Positions 34,482-46,898 of a stretch of DNA of 64,000 nt are shown here, piece by piece (the stretch's first letter is position 1; each line of letters starts with the position of its first letter). The position numbers and the translations under genes were made by a program. The DNA lies in contig BCHU01000004.1 of assembly GCA_001599715.1 (NCBI GenBank), forward strand, positions 744,001 through 808,000. Direction: 5' to 3'. Below the pieces are notes generated by a model. The model was not told where the DNA came from. It worked only from the letters and a program-made list of their open reading frames with translations, and did no database searches. The DNA comes from Phaeotremella fagi (lineage: Eukaryota > Basidiomycota > Tremellomycetes > Tremellales > Phaeotremellaceae).

Positions 34482-36990
34482 CTACCTATATTTCCCTTCA
34501 TCTATACCCAATCCAGTTCCTACTCCCCCCGAATCCCTCGCGACCAGACTCTGAACATTCTTCTGTAACTCGATCCACTCCTGATCTCGAGGAGAAACAA
34601 TCTTCTCCGCAACATCATAAACGAAAACTTTACCCTCTGAAGATCCCAACCCGACTTTCTTAGATAAAGGACTTTTATCCCATGCTAATTTATTGATAGC
34701 CTTGGATGAAACTTGTGTAGATATGATTGGTACCTATGAAAAATTTAACGTCAGCTATGGTTCGAACTGTGTTAAAGCTCTTAACCCACCTCGATATCTT
34801 GATTCAAATTCCATAAATCGAATTTACCAGTTCCATCGACGGTACCAAACATAGCAGGATGATTAGGATGCCATTTAACGTCGAAAACGTAATCGTCCGC
34901 CTCCTCAAACGAATGTATAGGAGCAACTCCAGTTCCTTGTCCAGCACCAACCCCCGTACCACTGTTCGAAACGTTCTTAACACCTTTCCCACTGGCACTA
35001 GTTTTCCATAATTTAACCGTCCAATCCACAGAACTACTCAAGAACAAATCTGAGAAATCAATAGATCCTTGTCCAGGATGATAATGTAGTCCCGTGATCG
35101 GTCCTGAATGTCCTTTATATATTGATTCAGCGTTCAGACCTGCTTTGGCTGACGCTCGATCAAATCTGTTGGCTTGATAGATCGTACCCTCTTCTGTCCC
35201 TATTGTGAAATTCGTCGTTTCAGAAGATGGGAAATCCAGACAGGTAATCGAAACTTCATCTGTTTTGTTATGGGACGGTATACTTAATGGAAGTGCTTCC
35301 TGTATTCCAATCAGCTTGATAACACATCAAAAGAATTTGTAATACCTGAGGTTGTGTTAACATATCCGCTACCCAACTGCAAACCAAACCATCCGTACTA
35401 CTCGTGATGAGATTATTCGCGTTCTGTGTTCCAATCATCTGCATAGCGTATATCGGATAAGTATGTCCAGAAGCTGATAAAGGCGTTTTCAGAACTGGAA
35501 GATGTTTCGCTCGAGGGTCCCATAACAAAACTTGACCTGAATAGGTACCACCAAAAATAAGTGTTGGATGGAAGGGAGAGAACGTAACAGAAAGTACATC
35601 AGACTATAGGATCAGCGTCCATTTCGAATAATGCACTTACCGGAGCATGAAATACAAATTCTGGTCTTTCTAATAGATGTAAATTCCATATAGCGACAAT
35701 TCCATCGGGGTCATTGGGTGCTGATGGGTTTTTGTTATATGACGCAGCGACCAGTTCGGGAAACTGTACCATGTCAGCATTCAATTCATTGTTCAAGTAT
35801 TCCTCACTTTAGGTGACCAATCCAAATCCGTAACTGATCTTCCAGTTGTCCACCTTTCGTCAGAGAAGGCGCAGAAAAGCTTTATCTTTGAATCTTCGGA
35901 TTCGTCGCTGAAGACAAGGTCTTAATACCAATCTCCAAAACTACCACTCACAATCCACTCTCAATACCTATGGTGTAATCCTTGATATAATCGTATCCAT
36001 CACTCAAAGCTCTCTGAACGATCCTCGTCGATTCTTCGATAAAATGACTGAAATCTGGAGCAGCAAAAATAGCTTGACGTTGCTCGTTTGATAATTCTAG
36101 CACATTCAGTGATTGAACTGAGAGCTCGTACGAACCATTTTGTAAAGCTCGACCTTTCTCTTCCAGCTCTTTCAATTCTTTCTCTACCTGCTTCCTCTCT
36201 TCTTCTATCTCTGTTAATATCCTCTTCCGCATTTCATCCTCTGTTTCACGACCAACACCTCCATCCATTCTTGATTTCTGTTGACCCTCTTCATCGGATT
36301 CAATATCTGAAGTCGAAGTACCCATTGATGTTGAGGTTTGGATAGATTTCGAGTAGGTTACGGGTTTGATATTCTGTCGTTAGTATGCTGCACACAATGA
36401 AACCCCACCTTGGATGGAAGATCATATAATTCTGTATGTGTATCTACATAATCAACAGCTTGGAAAGGGGAGCCACCACTAGATCTTCTCAGCAATTGCA
36501 AAATAACATCAGCCCATCAATCACTTACCGCTCCTCAGAAATGCCTAAAGCAGATTGTAAACGTCGACCCTCGCCATCATTACTTAACCCACTAGCTCTT
36601 CCTGCAGGCGTACCAGGAACAGAAGCAGGAGGTGTAGAACCAGAAGCTCTACTAGGTGCTCTAGGTTGACCGATGACAGATGGAGTCTGAGTCTGATGTC
36701 GTGATGGTCCAGCTCCTGATTGATAAGGTGAAGCCGGTCTAGTGTTCGAAGATGCTAACAATGAATCAACGAGATCGTTAACATCTTTACGTGATGTTGT
36801 TAATGGCTAGAAATGGTGCATTAGTTGAAAGATTATCGTTTCAAGGAACGAAACCTACCTCCAAAGTTTTTTTACCAGTTTGTGATTGAGCTAGTTGTTG
36901 TTGTCTCTCCGCCCTTGCTCGTTGCAATTCAGCTAATTTGGCTCTTTTCTCTTCTAGCTCTTTACGTCTTCTTTCTGCTACCTCTGACAT
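34482..36990 (-). CDS. Cytoplasmic dynein intermediate chain (WD40)
   Basis: A 717-residue subunit of the dynein motor that links heavy chains, light chains and dynactin. Nine exons; introns at 34734-34789, 35300-35345, 35604-35640, 35764-35807, 35908-35951, 36374-36408, 36488-36528 and 36807-36858. The N-terminus is the dynactin-binding coiled coil ([20 protein letters not shown]). A Ser/Pro linker, a second charged coil ([20 protein letters not shown]) and then WD40 blades follow: [31 protein letters not shown] turns, VDWTVKLWK and [20 protein letters not shown]. Domain order and the ERW...VTDLDWSP region before the first blade are typical of dynein IC. The start at 36990 gives the conserved coiled coil directly. 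Confidence 0.9.
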
Positions 36991-37824
36991 GACTGTTGAT
37001 GCTACAGATATAGGTATGGATATAGATGTTGGTGTAGACAGGTAGCTAGGTGGTGGTGGATGTACGTTAATAACGCGTCCAAGCTGTTGAAGATCACGTG
37101 ATTCAACGGTTCCAGCTTCAACATGTACAGCTGCATGTAGCTAAGCTTGAGGCTTCAGATTCAGTTTGTTTTTGTTCTTATCCTTGCATCTTTTGCTTTG
37201 TATCTTCTTGATGACAGATATCTTACGAAAAGCCCATCACACACGCTTCAGCTTTGCGCAAAGGAAAACCCATCTCGTAGAAGGATCTGGTTCCGACCCT
37301 CACCGTTGCCTTTACACGCCACGATTGTCCTCTCACAAATTGATTGAGAGGCAACAGGAGCCAGTGTGCTTGACCTGTGTATCAGAAGGTGAAGAAAGGA
37401 TCACTTATAATATCGAAGCACTTCTGAGTCTTATCCAATTGAATAAATTCACTCATATGTCCACTGCCCATATCCACGATGATCGCACTACTGATAAGCA
37501 ACACCTTTGATCGGAAGGGTATCCGTAAACACGGATCGGCTCTGAATGAACCTTTGGAAAATCTCTGGATGAATTCGAGTGAAACCCAGGTCTAGATATG
37601 TTACAAGGCAGATAAGCTGAGCCAAGAGACGGTGAATAGCCGGGAAATCGAATTCTTATCTATCAATCTCAGGGAAAGGTATGGTATAAGTTACCGGGCT
37701 TAAGTGCTCGTACAGTAACTGAACTCGTACATATATATTACTGGGTGGATCGACTTGAATTTGGTTAGGCCCTCTGAATTTTTAATTAATCATCTCTGTT
37801 ATTATCCAGTCCGAATAATCAAAC
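36991..37824. other. Divergent intergenic region, 834 bp
   Basis: Between the starts of dynein intermediate chain (-) and the MFS permease (+). It contains an ATCACGTGAT palindrome near 37093-37102, about 105 bp upstream of the dynein start. A plus-strand open stretch at 37147-37510 shows no domain. No RNA gene recognised. Confidence 0.6.
37093..37102. promoter_or_regulatory. Palindromic ATCACGTGAT element
   Basis: A perfect 10-bp palindrome with the CACGTG core, 103 bp upstream of the dynein intermediate chain ATG. A bHLH (Cbf1-like) site is plausible; no function is proven. Confidence 0.35.
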
Positions 37825-40148
37825 ATGTCTGATCTTGAAAAGGTGATTTCGAATGTTATGCTTCAGACAACACGTATACTGATACAAACGCAAACTTCAG
37901 GCAACTGATCCAACATCCGTTACCGTCAAACATTCCACTTTTGGGAAACATGACGCCGCTCTTGAATTGCTGAATGCTCATCATATCGATTTTGACCCAG
38001 AATCCCCAGTGGCTAAAGCAGTCAAAAGAAAAATCGATCGTAGAATCATGCCATTACTCGTAAGTATCTATTATAACGTGGCAAACTTTGATCCAGGCTA
38101 ACAACTCGACACAGTACGCTTGTTATCTTCTTCAACTTGTAGACAAAAACACATTGTCGTATGCTGCGATCATGAACATCAAGGTTGATACCAATCTATC
38201 TGCTTCTGATTATTCTTGGCTTGGATCTATCGTCTAGTGAGTAGAGTCATATGAATTCATCTAACAATGTTCAGTTTCGGTTATCTAGGAGGTGAAATCC
38301 CAGCTACAGCTTTGATGCAAAAGTTCCCTCTCGCTCGTTATTTGGGTGTCGCTACCAGTAAGTAAATCTACGCTATAGAAACTGATAAATCAGTGATTTG
38401 GGGTATCGTCGTTGCCGCTCACGCAGGTACTAGTAACTTTGGTGGTTTAGCAGCTCTCCGTTTCTTACTTGGATGGGTTGAGGTATGTCGTCCCTGCATG
38501 ACATGGTTATACATATTCTGATCGATGTTCTAGGTCTGTACCGCACCTGCCGTTATTATCATGACCTCAAATTGGTATACCAAACAAGAACAAATCGCTA
38601 GAATCGGTATCTGGGTAAGTGAACCTTTCAACCAAGCGACCCAGTAAACTGACGAAACTCTCAATAGTACACATGCGTAAGTCACTTTGAGTTAACCATA
38701 ACTAAAACAAACAGTCCGGTATGGCTTCGATCGTCGGTGGATTTATCGCGTTCTGTTTCACCTTCGCTCCCAGTTTCGGTTGGCAAGGATTATACATTTT
38801 CTGGGGTTGTATTACTTTCATCGCTGGGTTATTGAATTACTTCTTTTTGAGTGAATCTCCAGCTCAGGCTAAATGGTTGACTGAGGATGAGAGAGTTATC
38901 GCCTTGGAGAGAGTTCGTGGTAACAAGACCGGAAGTGAGATTTGGGATCTCAACGTTTCACAACTTTGGGAGGTAGGTTGGGATGGTGGTTGGTTATACA
39001 GGTATGGTGGTTGATTTTTCGCTAGGCTGCTCGTGATCCACGTCTTTACATGTTCTTCTTGATCCTTGTTGCTACTGGGTAAGTCGGGTCTTTGCCGATA
39101 TTAATGGAGAGACGCTGAACAATACCTTAGTTTGCCCAACGGTGGTATCACAGCTTTCGGGTATGCTCATCTCCTGATTATTCTCCAATCTTGACTAACC
39201 CGAACCAGACCAACTATCATCGCTTCTTTCGGTTTCACAACCAGACAAAGTACTCTTCTAAACATGGCTCCCGGTGCTTTGAGTGGTAAGTGGCACTTCC
39301 CCGTTACCCCTTCCCCAGCTACAAGTGCTTCATATGAACGATCACTTATCCTAAAACAGTTCTGTGTACCCTACTCACCGTTCCCCTCGCTCGAAAGACG
39401 AGTCGTACATTCGCCGGATTGTGTACTGTCGTCCTATCGATCATGGGTTGTGTTATGATGTTCGCCATCCCAACCAGTAACTACACAGGTCGTTACATCG
39501 GGTATGTGGTTCTATTATTCGTCAACTTCCTTAGTACTGACCATAGCCTAGTTACGTCTTCTGTTTACTTTATGCCGTCTGTATTCCCAGTGTTATCAGT
39601 TTCATGACAGCCGGTGTTGGTGGCTCAACCAAAAAATTCGCAATGACAGCAGCCTACCAAATCGGTTACGCTGTCGGGAACATTGTAGGTTCTGAATCTT
39701 CATCAACAGATACGTCCAACAACGTCTGACAACGTGTAGATCGGCCCTCAGACATATCAAGCTAAAGACGCACCGAATTACTATCCTGCCAAGTATATCA
39801 TGTTGGCTTTCATCTGTTTGACGTAAGTAATTCGTCAAAAATTGATAAATTTAAGAAAAGAGCTAAAACTCGATGACAGCGGTTTACTTCTCGTTTCATT
39901 CGGTCTTTTACATAGATACTGGAACAAGAAACGTGATGCTGAAGCTTTGAGTGAGTGAAACTCTGATCTGAAAGAATCTTTGGTCAGGTATTGATGGATT
40001 TGTTTTGGTAGACGGTACCGAGACCGTTGAAGAGAACGAGGAGTTCTTGGATCACACAGATTTCCAAATTCGTTCTTTCAGGTAAGTTTCCGATTTTTTG
40101 GTGTGGAAGAGACAATTTTAACTGGATTTAAATAGATATCCTATCTAG
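37825..40148 (+). CDS. MFS permease of the anion:cation symporter (Dal5/allantoate) family
   Basis: A 496-residue, about 12-span plasma-membrane transporter of the Dal5/TNA1 group, which takes up allantoate, nicotinate, dipeptides or other organic anions. Seventeen exons, 16 introns (36-74 nt), including a 9-nt exon (Tyr-Thr-Cys) at 38668-38676. Signatures: IDRRIMPLLYACYLLQLVDK in helix 1, VCTAPAVIIMTSNWYTKQEQ after helix 4, FFLSESPAQAKWLTEDERV before the central loop, the helix 10 region TKKFAMTAAYQIGYAVGN and GPQTYQAKDAPNYYPAKY. It ends DHTDFQIRSFRYPI, the usual Dal5-type tail. Exon lengths sum to 497 codons without a stop. Substrate not determinable. Confidence 0.92.
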
Positions 40149-40776
40149 TCAAAATAGATATTATAAAGAAGTGGCCGGAAGATGGTGGGAGGAGAGGGTT
40201 GATGGTTGGAGAGTGGCGTTTTTCTTGGGTTGTCATTTTGGTTAGAAATTATTTCGGGATGGAAATTTGTGAACTGGGTTGTTTAAATAGAATGGAATAG
40301 ATTAGATGATAGGATGCATTGGGGTGATCGTTGTTAGATATCATTGTGTACATACGTGAGCGATTTTGAAAGGTTAAGAGAATTCATTTGTTGAAATTGG
40401 GAATAACTGCCGTTGTTCACTCCAAAGACTTCACATGATGTCGTAGAAACGTTTGAAAGCGTTAGCGACTTAAGGTAACACAAGTGGGATTCAACAATTA
40501 TAGTTTTCATTAAATGACGAGTATGTTCTGTGTGCTCATAAAACCAAGACATCTCAACAGTTGAAACGAAATTGTCGGTTGGCACAAAATAGTCTAATGC
40601 CGCAATTCTCCGTGTGATTTATGAGACCGACGTCCTTGTTTTCGTCTTTGCCACTCGTCGACGTTCAGGCACGGGTTGATTGTATTTCGAAGATCAACAA
40701 ATTGGTTGGAGGAAAAAGATTAATTATGAACAATGTAAATTGATCTGAATATATATGACTTTTAGAAATCGTCAAC
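40149..40776. other. Intergenic, 628 bp
   Basis: 3' flank of the permease and 5' flank of the polymerase gene, both on the plus strand. A minus-strand frame at 40334-40585 lacks domain features. No RNA gene or repeat seen. Confidence 0.6.
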
Positions 40777-43700
40777 ATGGACATTGATATTCATGTTGGG
40801 CATGGATCAAGACCTGGCTTCTGGAAAGATGTCGATGATTTCGATAAATCGGAAGAGGTGGAGGATGATTTCGATACTGTTCAGAAATATCACCAAGAAG
40901 TAACTAAAGAGATCTCCTGGAAGCTCAATCCTGAGGTTGGAGTCACGTCCTCTGAATCAATTCCACAAGACCTTTTGTTCGATAATCAACAACCAGATCT
41001 CAATGCCATGAACGATTTCCCTCCGCCAACCAATAAAGCTCCATTTCCATCGTTCAATCCTTCATCGTTAATTCATTCAACACCTAAAATCACCTCTGCT
41101 TCTACCTTCCCTCAAATTCCCACACCATCACCTATAACTACGCCAGTCATTCCTCCTCCTCCAGTTCAATCTACGAAAAACACGCTTCCTGGACGAATGA
41201 CGGATCCTAGAGAAGGCAGAATCACGACTCCAACTTTCACTCCGACAGCAGGATCAACCAAACTCTCGAATCCAGCTCTATCAGGACATCGCAACACCAC
41301 ATCTAACGCTCCACAATTGATCGGTACCCCAGTTCTACAGACCAACCTGAAATTGAAAACAATCAGTAAATTATTCGAAGATTTCACCAAACAAGTTGTC
41401 AAAGATGAGAACCTAAAAAATCAAATTCCAACCAAAGGGAAGAATGGTGTCACGAGAAGTTCAAGTATATCAAATCCAATATTGAGCAAAGACATATTTA
41501 AAGGTTTGAGATTTTGTTATCCACCTGATCACAATCAAGCGAGTAAGCATAAAGATCGTTGGGGAGTTGTGAGTCTACCTTTTTTGTTGAGACTGAAACA
41601 TCAGATATCTCGCTTAGGGGGGACTGTCACTCTACAGCCTGATACGGCTATAACTCATGTCATCTGCGATCGACGAAAAACAGCGTCGGATCTAGCTAAA
41701 ATGTTGGGCTTGGAGGTTTTGAGTGAATTACCTGAAGGAACCGTTTGCGTTATTTATGATTGGGTTGTCAGGTGTAAAGCAGAGGTCAGTTGGCGTCTTT
41801 ACTAAAGCGGGATCGAGCTGATTCAAGATCAAGGGGAGAGTGGTTGATACTGGTCCATGGTTGAACTCTCCTAAAAACACGCTCACCTATCGAAAATCAA
41901 GTGCAACTGTTGCACCCGCAACGAGTAGATTTTTTGATATAACGGAAAACTTAAAAGGACAGAGTACGACTAGTATCTCAAGGTATGTTTCTAAGCACAA
42001 CATCTTATTGATTAGGTAGGAAACGTGAACACACAGCTTCAGATTCAGAAACCGAATCACTTCAACGTCGACCACCTCCAATTCAATCTGTTTCACCAGT
42101 CAAGATATCGAAAAGAACAAGGTCATCTCGTCGACCGGACCCTGTGACGGATACCACTCATGGTTTACCCAGTGGTCCTGGATGGGTCGAAGCTGGAAGC
42201 GAAGAGGCTGATGGTTTGGATGAAATGATCTCTGGGGTTTCTTCGGGCAAAGTCGTTGAAGTGGGTTTAAACTATTGATGAGATTTTGATTTCCAGGAGA
42301 GCGACAGTGACAACGATGACGATGTTGTCAAGTCCCCCAATAGAAAGAAGCGAACCATGGTGAGTCCCAAGATCGCTACCTGTTTCAAAGTTGACCCTAG
42401 ACAGAACGACTCTAGCAAGTTCAAATGTGGTCAGGCGCATGACGGGACACCCGCTCAAGGACCTAATGAGTGGTTAGCGAAGAAGTTTGATGAGCTGCAT
42501 TCCATGTATGAAGGTGTTCGCGGGAAAAGTAATTTCGCTATCCAACAGTATAAGAAAGGCAGGTGGTGGTCACGCCCCTTTATTCAAAACTTTGGACTGA
42601 TCGTTCCTATTAGCCGCCGGGATAATACGACGTTAGTACTTTTTCATGTGGAGGAATTTTATTTAACGATGCGATAGGTCATCCAGACCCCATTACTAGT
42701 GGTAAACAGGTGCTCGAGGTCAAAGGTGTTGGCAAAAGTATCGCTGATCGAGTGAGTTTAGTCTCACGCTCAAATGACTGATGACAATAGATTGACGAGT
42801 TCACCACTGGTGCACCTGGTCGAGCATTTTATGAGGATAACGATAGAGCAAGAACGATTCAGGCTTTCAAGGAGGTCTACGGCGTTGGTACGTCTGTTGA
42901 AAGTTTTCATGAGCTATGACTTATACACAACCCCAAGGCAAAAACGTTGCCAACGATCTGTATCAAAAAGGTGCAAGGTCAATCGAAGATCTCAAAACGT
43001 ATGACTATGGTTTGAGTACGGCTCAAAAAGTGGGTGATACTCCAGACGTATGAAGAGTAAACTAATCGATCTCTAGGTTGGTGTCGCTTTATACGACGAT
43101 CTTACACAACGAATCCCAAGAGAGGAATGTAAACAGATTTACGAGATTATCAAAGAAGAAGGTGGGCATCAATCCTGATCATGTCTGATAAAGTTTAGCT
43201 TTAGGCCTCGACCCCAAACTATGGATTGAAATTATGGGATCGTATAGAAGAGGAGCGGAGGATTCTGGAGATGTTGATCTCTTGATAACAAGAGATACCT
43301 CGGATGGTCTGACTCATTCTGGAATTCTGCCTAAGTTAATCAATTCGTTGAGACTAAGGGGGATGATCACCCATTCGGTGAGTCAAATATATGTGGGTCA
43401 AATTGTTGTCTTCTGACGGATTAATAAGCTCGGTAATCCTCATGATATGGATGCTTTGGAGGCGAAATGGATGGGAGTGGGAAAAGTGAATTTTACTGGG
43501 GTCCATCGGAGAATAGGTAAGCTTAAAAAGAATGGCGAAAGCTTACATATTTTCAGATATCCTCTGTATACCATTTGAACAATGGGGTGAGTAGTGACTG
43601 TAACATTTACATTTCAGAAACCTGACATATACAGGTGCGGCTCTCATATATTTCACTGGTAACGAAGTGGTAAGTCCATTTACACCTAAGATTTGGATTG

Positions 43701-43951
43701 AGATGAAACTAATTTCTATTAGTTCAATCGAAGTCTTCGTTTATACGCTCGTAAAAAAGGTTACAGTCTGAATCAAAGAGGTTTATCTGTTGGAGTAATT
43801 AGAGATAAGCAGGGATTGAAAATGACAGAAGGGGAGATTATTGCTTCGAGGACTGAACAGGAGATTTTTGACGTTCTGGGGATTAGATGGAGGTGGGTTG
43901 CTAGCTTTGTCAATGCTGATCGACAGACATCCTCACCAACGAAGACCATGA
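40777..43951 (+). CDS. Family X DNA polymerase (Pol lambda/Pol4 type) with BRCT and dRP-lyase regions
   Basis: An 852-residue gap-filling polymerase expected to act in base excision repair and non-homologous end joining. Fifteen exons; introns include a GC-AG intron at 42559-42613 and an 18-nt exon at 42614-42631; the last intron (43893-43926) is 34 nt. Order: a ~220-residue Pro-rich N-terminus, a BRCT domain (HQISRLGGTVTLQPDTAITH, VCVIYDWVVRCKAE), a linker, then the 8-kDa lyase domain with helix-hairpin-helix VKGVGKSIADRIDEF and VYGVGKNVANDLYQKG. The catalytic palm reads GSYRRGAEDSGDVDLLITR with the metal DVD; the third Asp is in HRRIDILCIPFEQWGAA. The thumb has LIYFTGNEVFNRSLRLYAR and ends DVLGIRWRHPHQRRP. 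All catalytic residues are present. Confidence 0.92.
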
Positions 43952-44101
43952 GAAACTCGACAAATAATGTGTTTTGTATCGTCTTCGGCATAATTGTAAG
44001 ATACTTCAGTTCTATTGTATAAAAATTCACACTGTATATTACGGAAATGCATTCATGCTACATGCTACAATTGATAGTATTTGACCCTTCCTTCCACCAA
44101 C

Positions 44102-44903
44102 CTAAAATTCCTTCAATTCACCTTTTCCCCAAGCAGAACTAATCTCTGCTCCAGTAATAGTCCTGATTTCACCTGGAGTAGCGGTCTTCCCAGAGATTGA
44201 ACTGGCAACAACATCAACGATTGTACCGACAGTCGTCTTGACTTGATGGAAATGACGAATCTCATCAACTTTGACTTCCATTACTGCCATTCTTGGATCT
44301 GAGGGTTCACCGGTATGCACTCCGTCACCTTTATCACCGAACCAAGCTTTGATAGTTGGGTTGAAGAGTTTTTCGACTAGGGCTTGATCAACGACGATTC
44401 TTTTGTGGAGGGTCAGTTTGGATTTGGTGTCAGGGAAGATAATTGACTTACGATGCTTTTCCTGCGATACTGACCCATCCATCACCACCTTTTCCACCAT
44501 CGACATTAAGGTTAACATGATCACTATCAGATGTCAGTTCAATGATCAAAACGATTATCAAATAGCAAAATTCCACTCACTCTTTCTTGACCTCAGTATC
44601 CTTATACGAATCTCTATCATAAATGAATCTGAATTTCCAATCAGGAGTAATCTCCGCGGGTGCCATTGTACGAGCATGCAAAGAACCATTAGGAGCTTTG
44701 GTAACTAACATGACGGTACCATGATTTTTCAAGAATGTTCGAAGTTGATCGAGTTTCACAGAGAGGGAGGGGGAGGTTTCTGCTTTGTTGGAATATTGAT
44801 CGTTGCCTGACATTTTGCTGTATCTTTGGATTGGTGGGGAAACTAGTTTTAACGGTGTGAGTTGTTGTCTCAATATTGATCTTGATAGGATTGTCCTTGA
44901 CAT
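44102..44903 (-). CDS. FMN-binding split-barrel protein (PNPOx-like, general stress protein 26 type)
   Basis: About 230 residues from ATG 44903, or 200 from ATG 44813 (MSGNDQYSNK). Introns at 44400-44451 and 44524-44580. The fold reads KLDQLRTFLKNHGTVMLVTK, then MAPAEITPDWKFRFIYDRDS, VNLNVDGGKGGDGWVSIAGK and KLFNPTIKAWFGDKGDG, the pattern of the pyridoxamine-phosphate-oxidase-like split barrel in bacterial general stress protein 26 and its fungal relatives. Such proteins bind FMN or related flavins; the reaction is generally unknown. The longer start adds an Arg-rich, possibly mitochondrial N-terminus (SRTILSRSILRQQL). It is not the classical vitamin B6 oxidase. Confidence 0.8.
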
Positions 44904-45304
44904 TTGGGATACGAACTTTGGATTTAGACTTACTATTTCTTTATATGATGTTATATATCGTCAGAATGAGAGAAATAAGATCGACAATATTTATACTTTC
45001 AACTTTGGGTTTTCGTAATGACGATCTGCCACTTGACGTCATCCGTTCCATGCTAAGACTGTCTTGAAGTATGTCATCGATCTTTGCTATGGCGAATTCA
45101 GGTGATCCTCTCACTCGCTTGTGATTTAGAAAGGTCTCTCAATAGAATCTGAGTCAGGTGAGTGATAGATAGGTGCTAGGAAACGAGAGATGCTAGGCCA
45201 TGCGATAATCGAAGAAACAGTGTTCATAGACTTTGTGGCACTTTGAGGAGGCAGTCTACGATATCATCTACGGTTGTTGCAGTATCGAAGATGGTCATAT
45301 TGAA
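44904..45304. other. Intergenic, 401 bp
   Basis: 5' flank of the FMN-binding protein gene and 3' flank of the membrane-protein gene, both on the minus strand. Plus-strand frames at 44803-45067 overlap the first gene's start and are not supported. Nothing else recognised. Confidence 0.6.
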
Positions 45305-46898
45305 CTACTTCTTCTCAGATCTCGAACGACGTTCTGAAGATTCTTCTCCCGATCTTGACCTCGACTTTCTAGGATCGGAGCTAGACGGAGCATCGCGTGA
45401 ACCTGATTTTCTAGGATCAGAGCTGGACGAAGGACGCTCCGAACCCGAACGAGAGGATCTGGATTCCCTGGAGGAACCCGAGCTGGGATCTTTGGGTCGT
45501 TCAGAACTACCAGAAGGCTTTGATGATGAGGATGAAGATTTTGAACTTGAAGTGGAAGGTAGAAGACCTCCTCCCATTAACCATCTTGCGTACCACGTAT
45601 CGGCTTTCTACAAAATCAGAAAAGAACTAGTCATTTTAACAACATACCATTTTTGAGGCCGTTTTCGGTGTGAACAACATCAAAGCAAAGAATCCAGTCA
45701 TCCATAGGAAATATGGTGGGAGATAGAATAAAATAAGCTGCAAAGCTGAAAAGATACCGGGAATTGAAAGATTCTCGATGACAGTTATCAAATATCTCCA
45801 AAGCCACATTGCTAGAAGATTATGCCAGACTGTCATTTGATTTGCGTAGCCCGATTTACTGTCTTTGTCGGATATGTAATCTTTACCAACGGCTACTATT
45901 GTGCCTATAGCGAGAACACTCCAGATTGTGACATAGCTTCCTGATATACCCAGGTAGCCGATCCAGCTATTGACATCATTAGTCTAACACAATTGAACAT
46001 AAGGTTTTCAACCAACTTACAAGAAATAAGCAACTCCACCACAAGCCAACATTGGCCAAAAGTCAAATTTTCCGCCCTACGATTTAATTAGTGGAATCCT
46101 CTTCAAGTAACCCACCGCCATATATCCAGGTAGAATGATCTGTAGAAATTCCGAAGCCAAACCGAAAACGGTATCACTGATCAGCAAAGCAATAGTTTCA
46201 TCCGGGTTATCTTTCGAAGGGGTGATGAGAAGAATGACTGGCATGAAGAAATTCCAAAGAGCACCGAAATGAAAGAAAGTGACAAAAACCAGTGTAGGAA
46301 GTAATTGGAAAGCTGAAGAGACAACGAAACAAGTTAAAAGTGATTTCACTATCATCGCATTTTTACTTGATGCAAAACCAGCTTTTAGTTGTTCCATCCC
46401 ACTTTTGTAGAGAAACAGGAAAGCAAGCATTCGACTCAGGAAATCTAATGGCCATTGAAAGACTGGTACAAGACTTTTGTTTCAATATCGTCCTTGTCAT
46501 TGTACTTACGATTGTGAAATTCCAACGAGAACGAGAAAAAGGAGGAATTTACTTGGTCGGTTGACTATAGCGACATTCTTGAGAAAACTCTTTTCGACGA
46601 AACGACAGAATGTCGGGTTGTATCTTTTGATCTGCAGATGGATGTGAATGAGAGAATATGTAGATCGTCGAAAATGTTCCTCACCACTTTATCCAGTTCC
46701 TTCCACTACGATTTGATCAGTCCATCAAATTTGAGATCCACTTACCCCTCCGAAAATATCACCAATCCCATCGAGACCGGCTGAAACATAGTCACCTGCC
46801 GTCTCCACTGCCTCCTTGGCTTGACTCTTTGTTTCTTTTACTTTTCGTCTTGCTTCTTTTGCTCTGGCGGCAGCAGCGTCTGTAGATTCAGATGGCAT
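45305..46898 (-). CDS. Uncharacterised multi-span membrane protein with Ser/Arg-rich tail
   Basis: A 423-residue protein I do not recognise. Six exons; introns at 45608-45647, 45967-46020, 46077-46115, 46435-46509 and 46632-46745 (114 nt). The N-terminus is a charged helix (AAAARAKEARRKVKETKSQA), then NPTFCRFVEKSFLKNVAIVN leads into about eight hydrophobic segments (for example KFLLFLVLVGISQS, SLLTCFVVSSAFQLLPTLVF, MTGFFALMLFTP). The last 80 residues form a cytosolic-looking tail of Ser, Arg, Asp and Pro with an internal duplication (SSSDPRKSGSRD / SSSDPRKSRSRS). The spans have few charged residues. It could be an ER or organelle membrane protein; transport activity cannot be inferred. It shares a 494-bp divergent region with the ABC transporter. 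Confidence 0.75.

Noticed and set aside
42342..42417. Possible extra intron in the polymerase linker starting at GTGAGTCCC
   Set aside because: The stretch stays open in frame and encodes a linker resembling other Pol4 proteins, so I kept it as coding; cDNA would settle it.
45243..45656. Plus-strand acidic frame opposite the Ser/Arg tail
   Set aside because: Antisense shadow of the low-complexity tail of the membrane protein.
46077..46430. Minus-strand hydrophobic open frame as a separate gene
   Set aside because: It is exon sequence of the multi-span protein at 45305-46898 once introns are removed.
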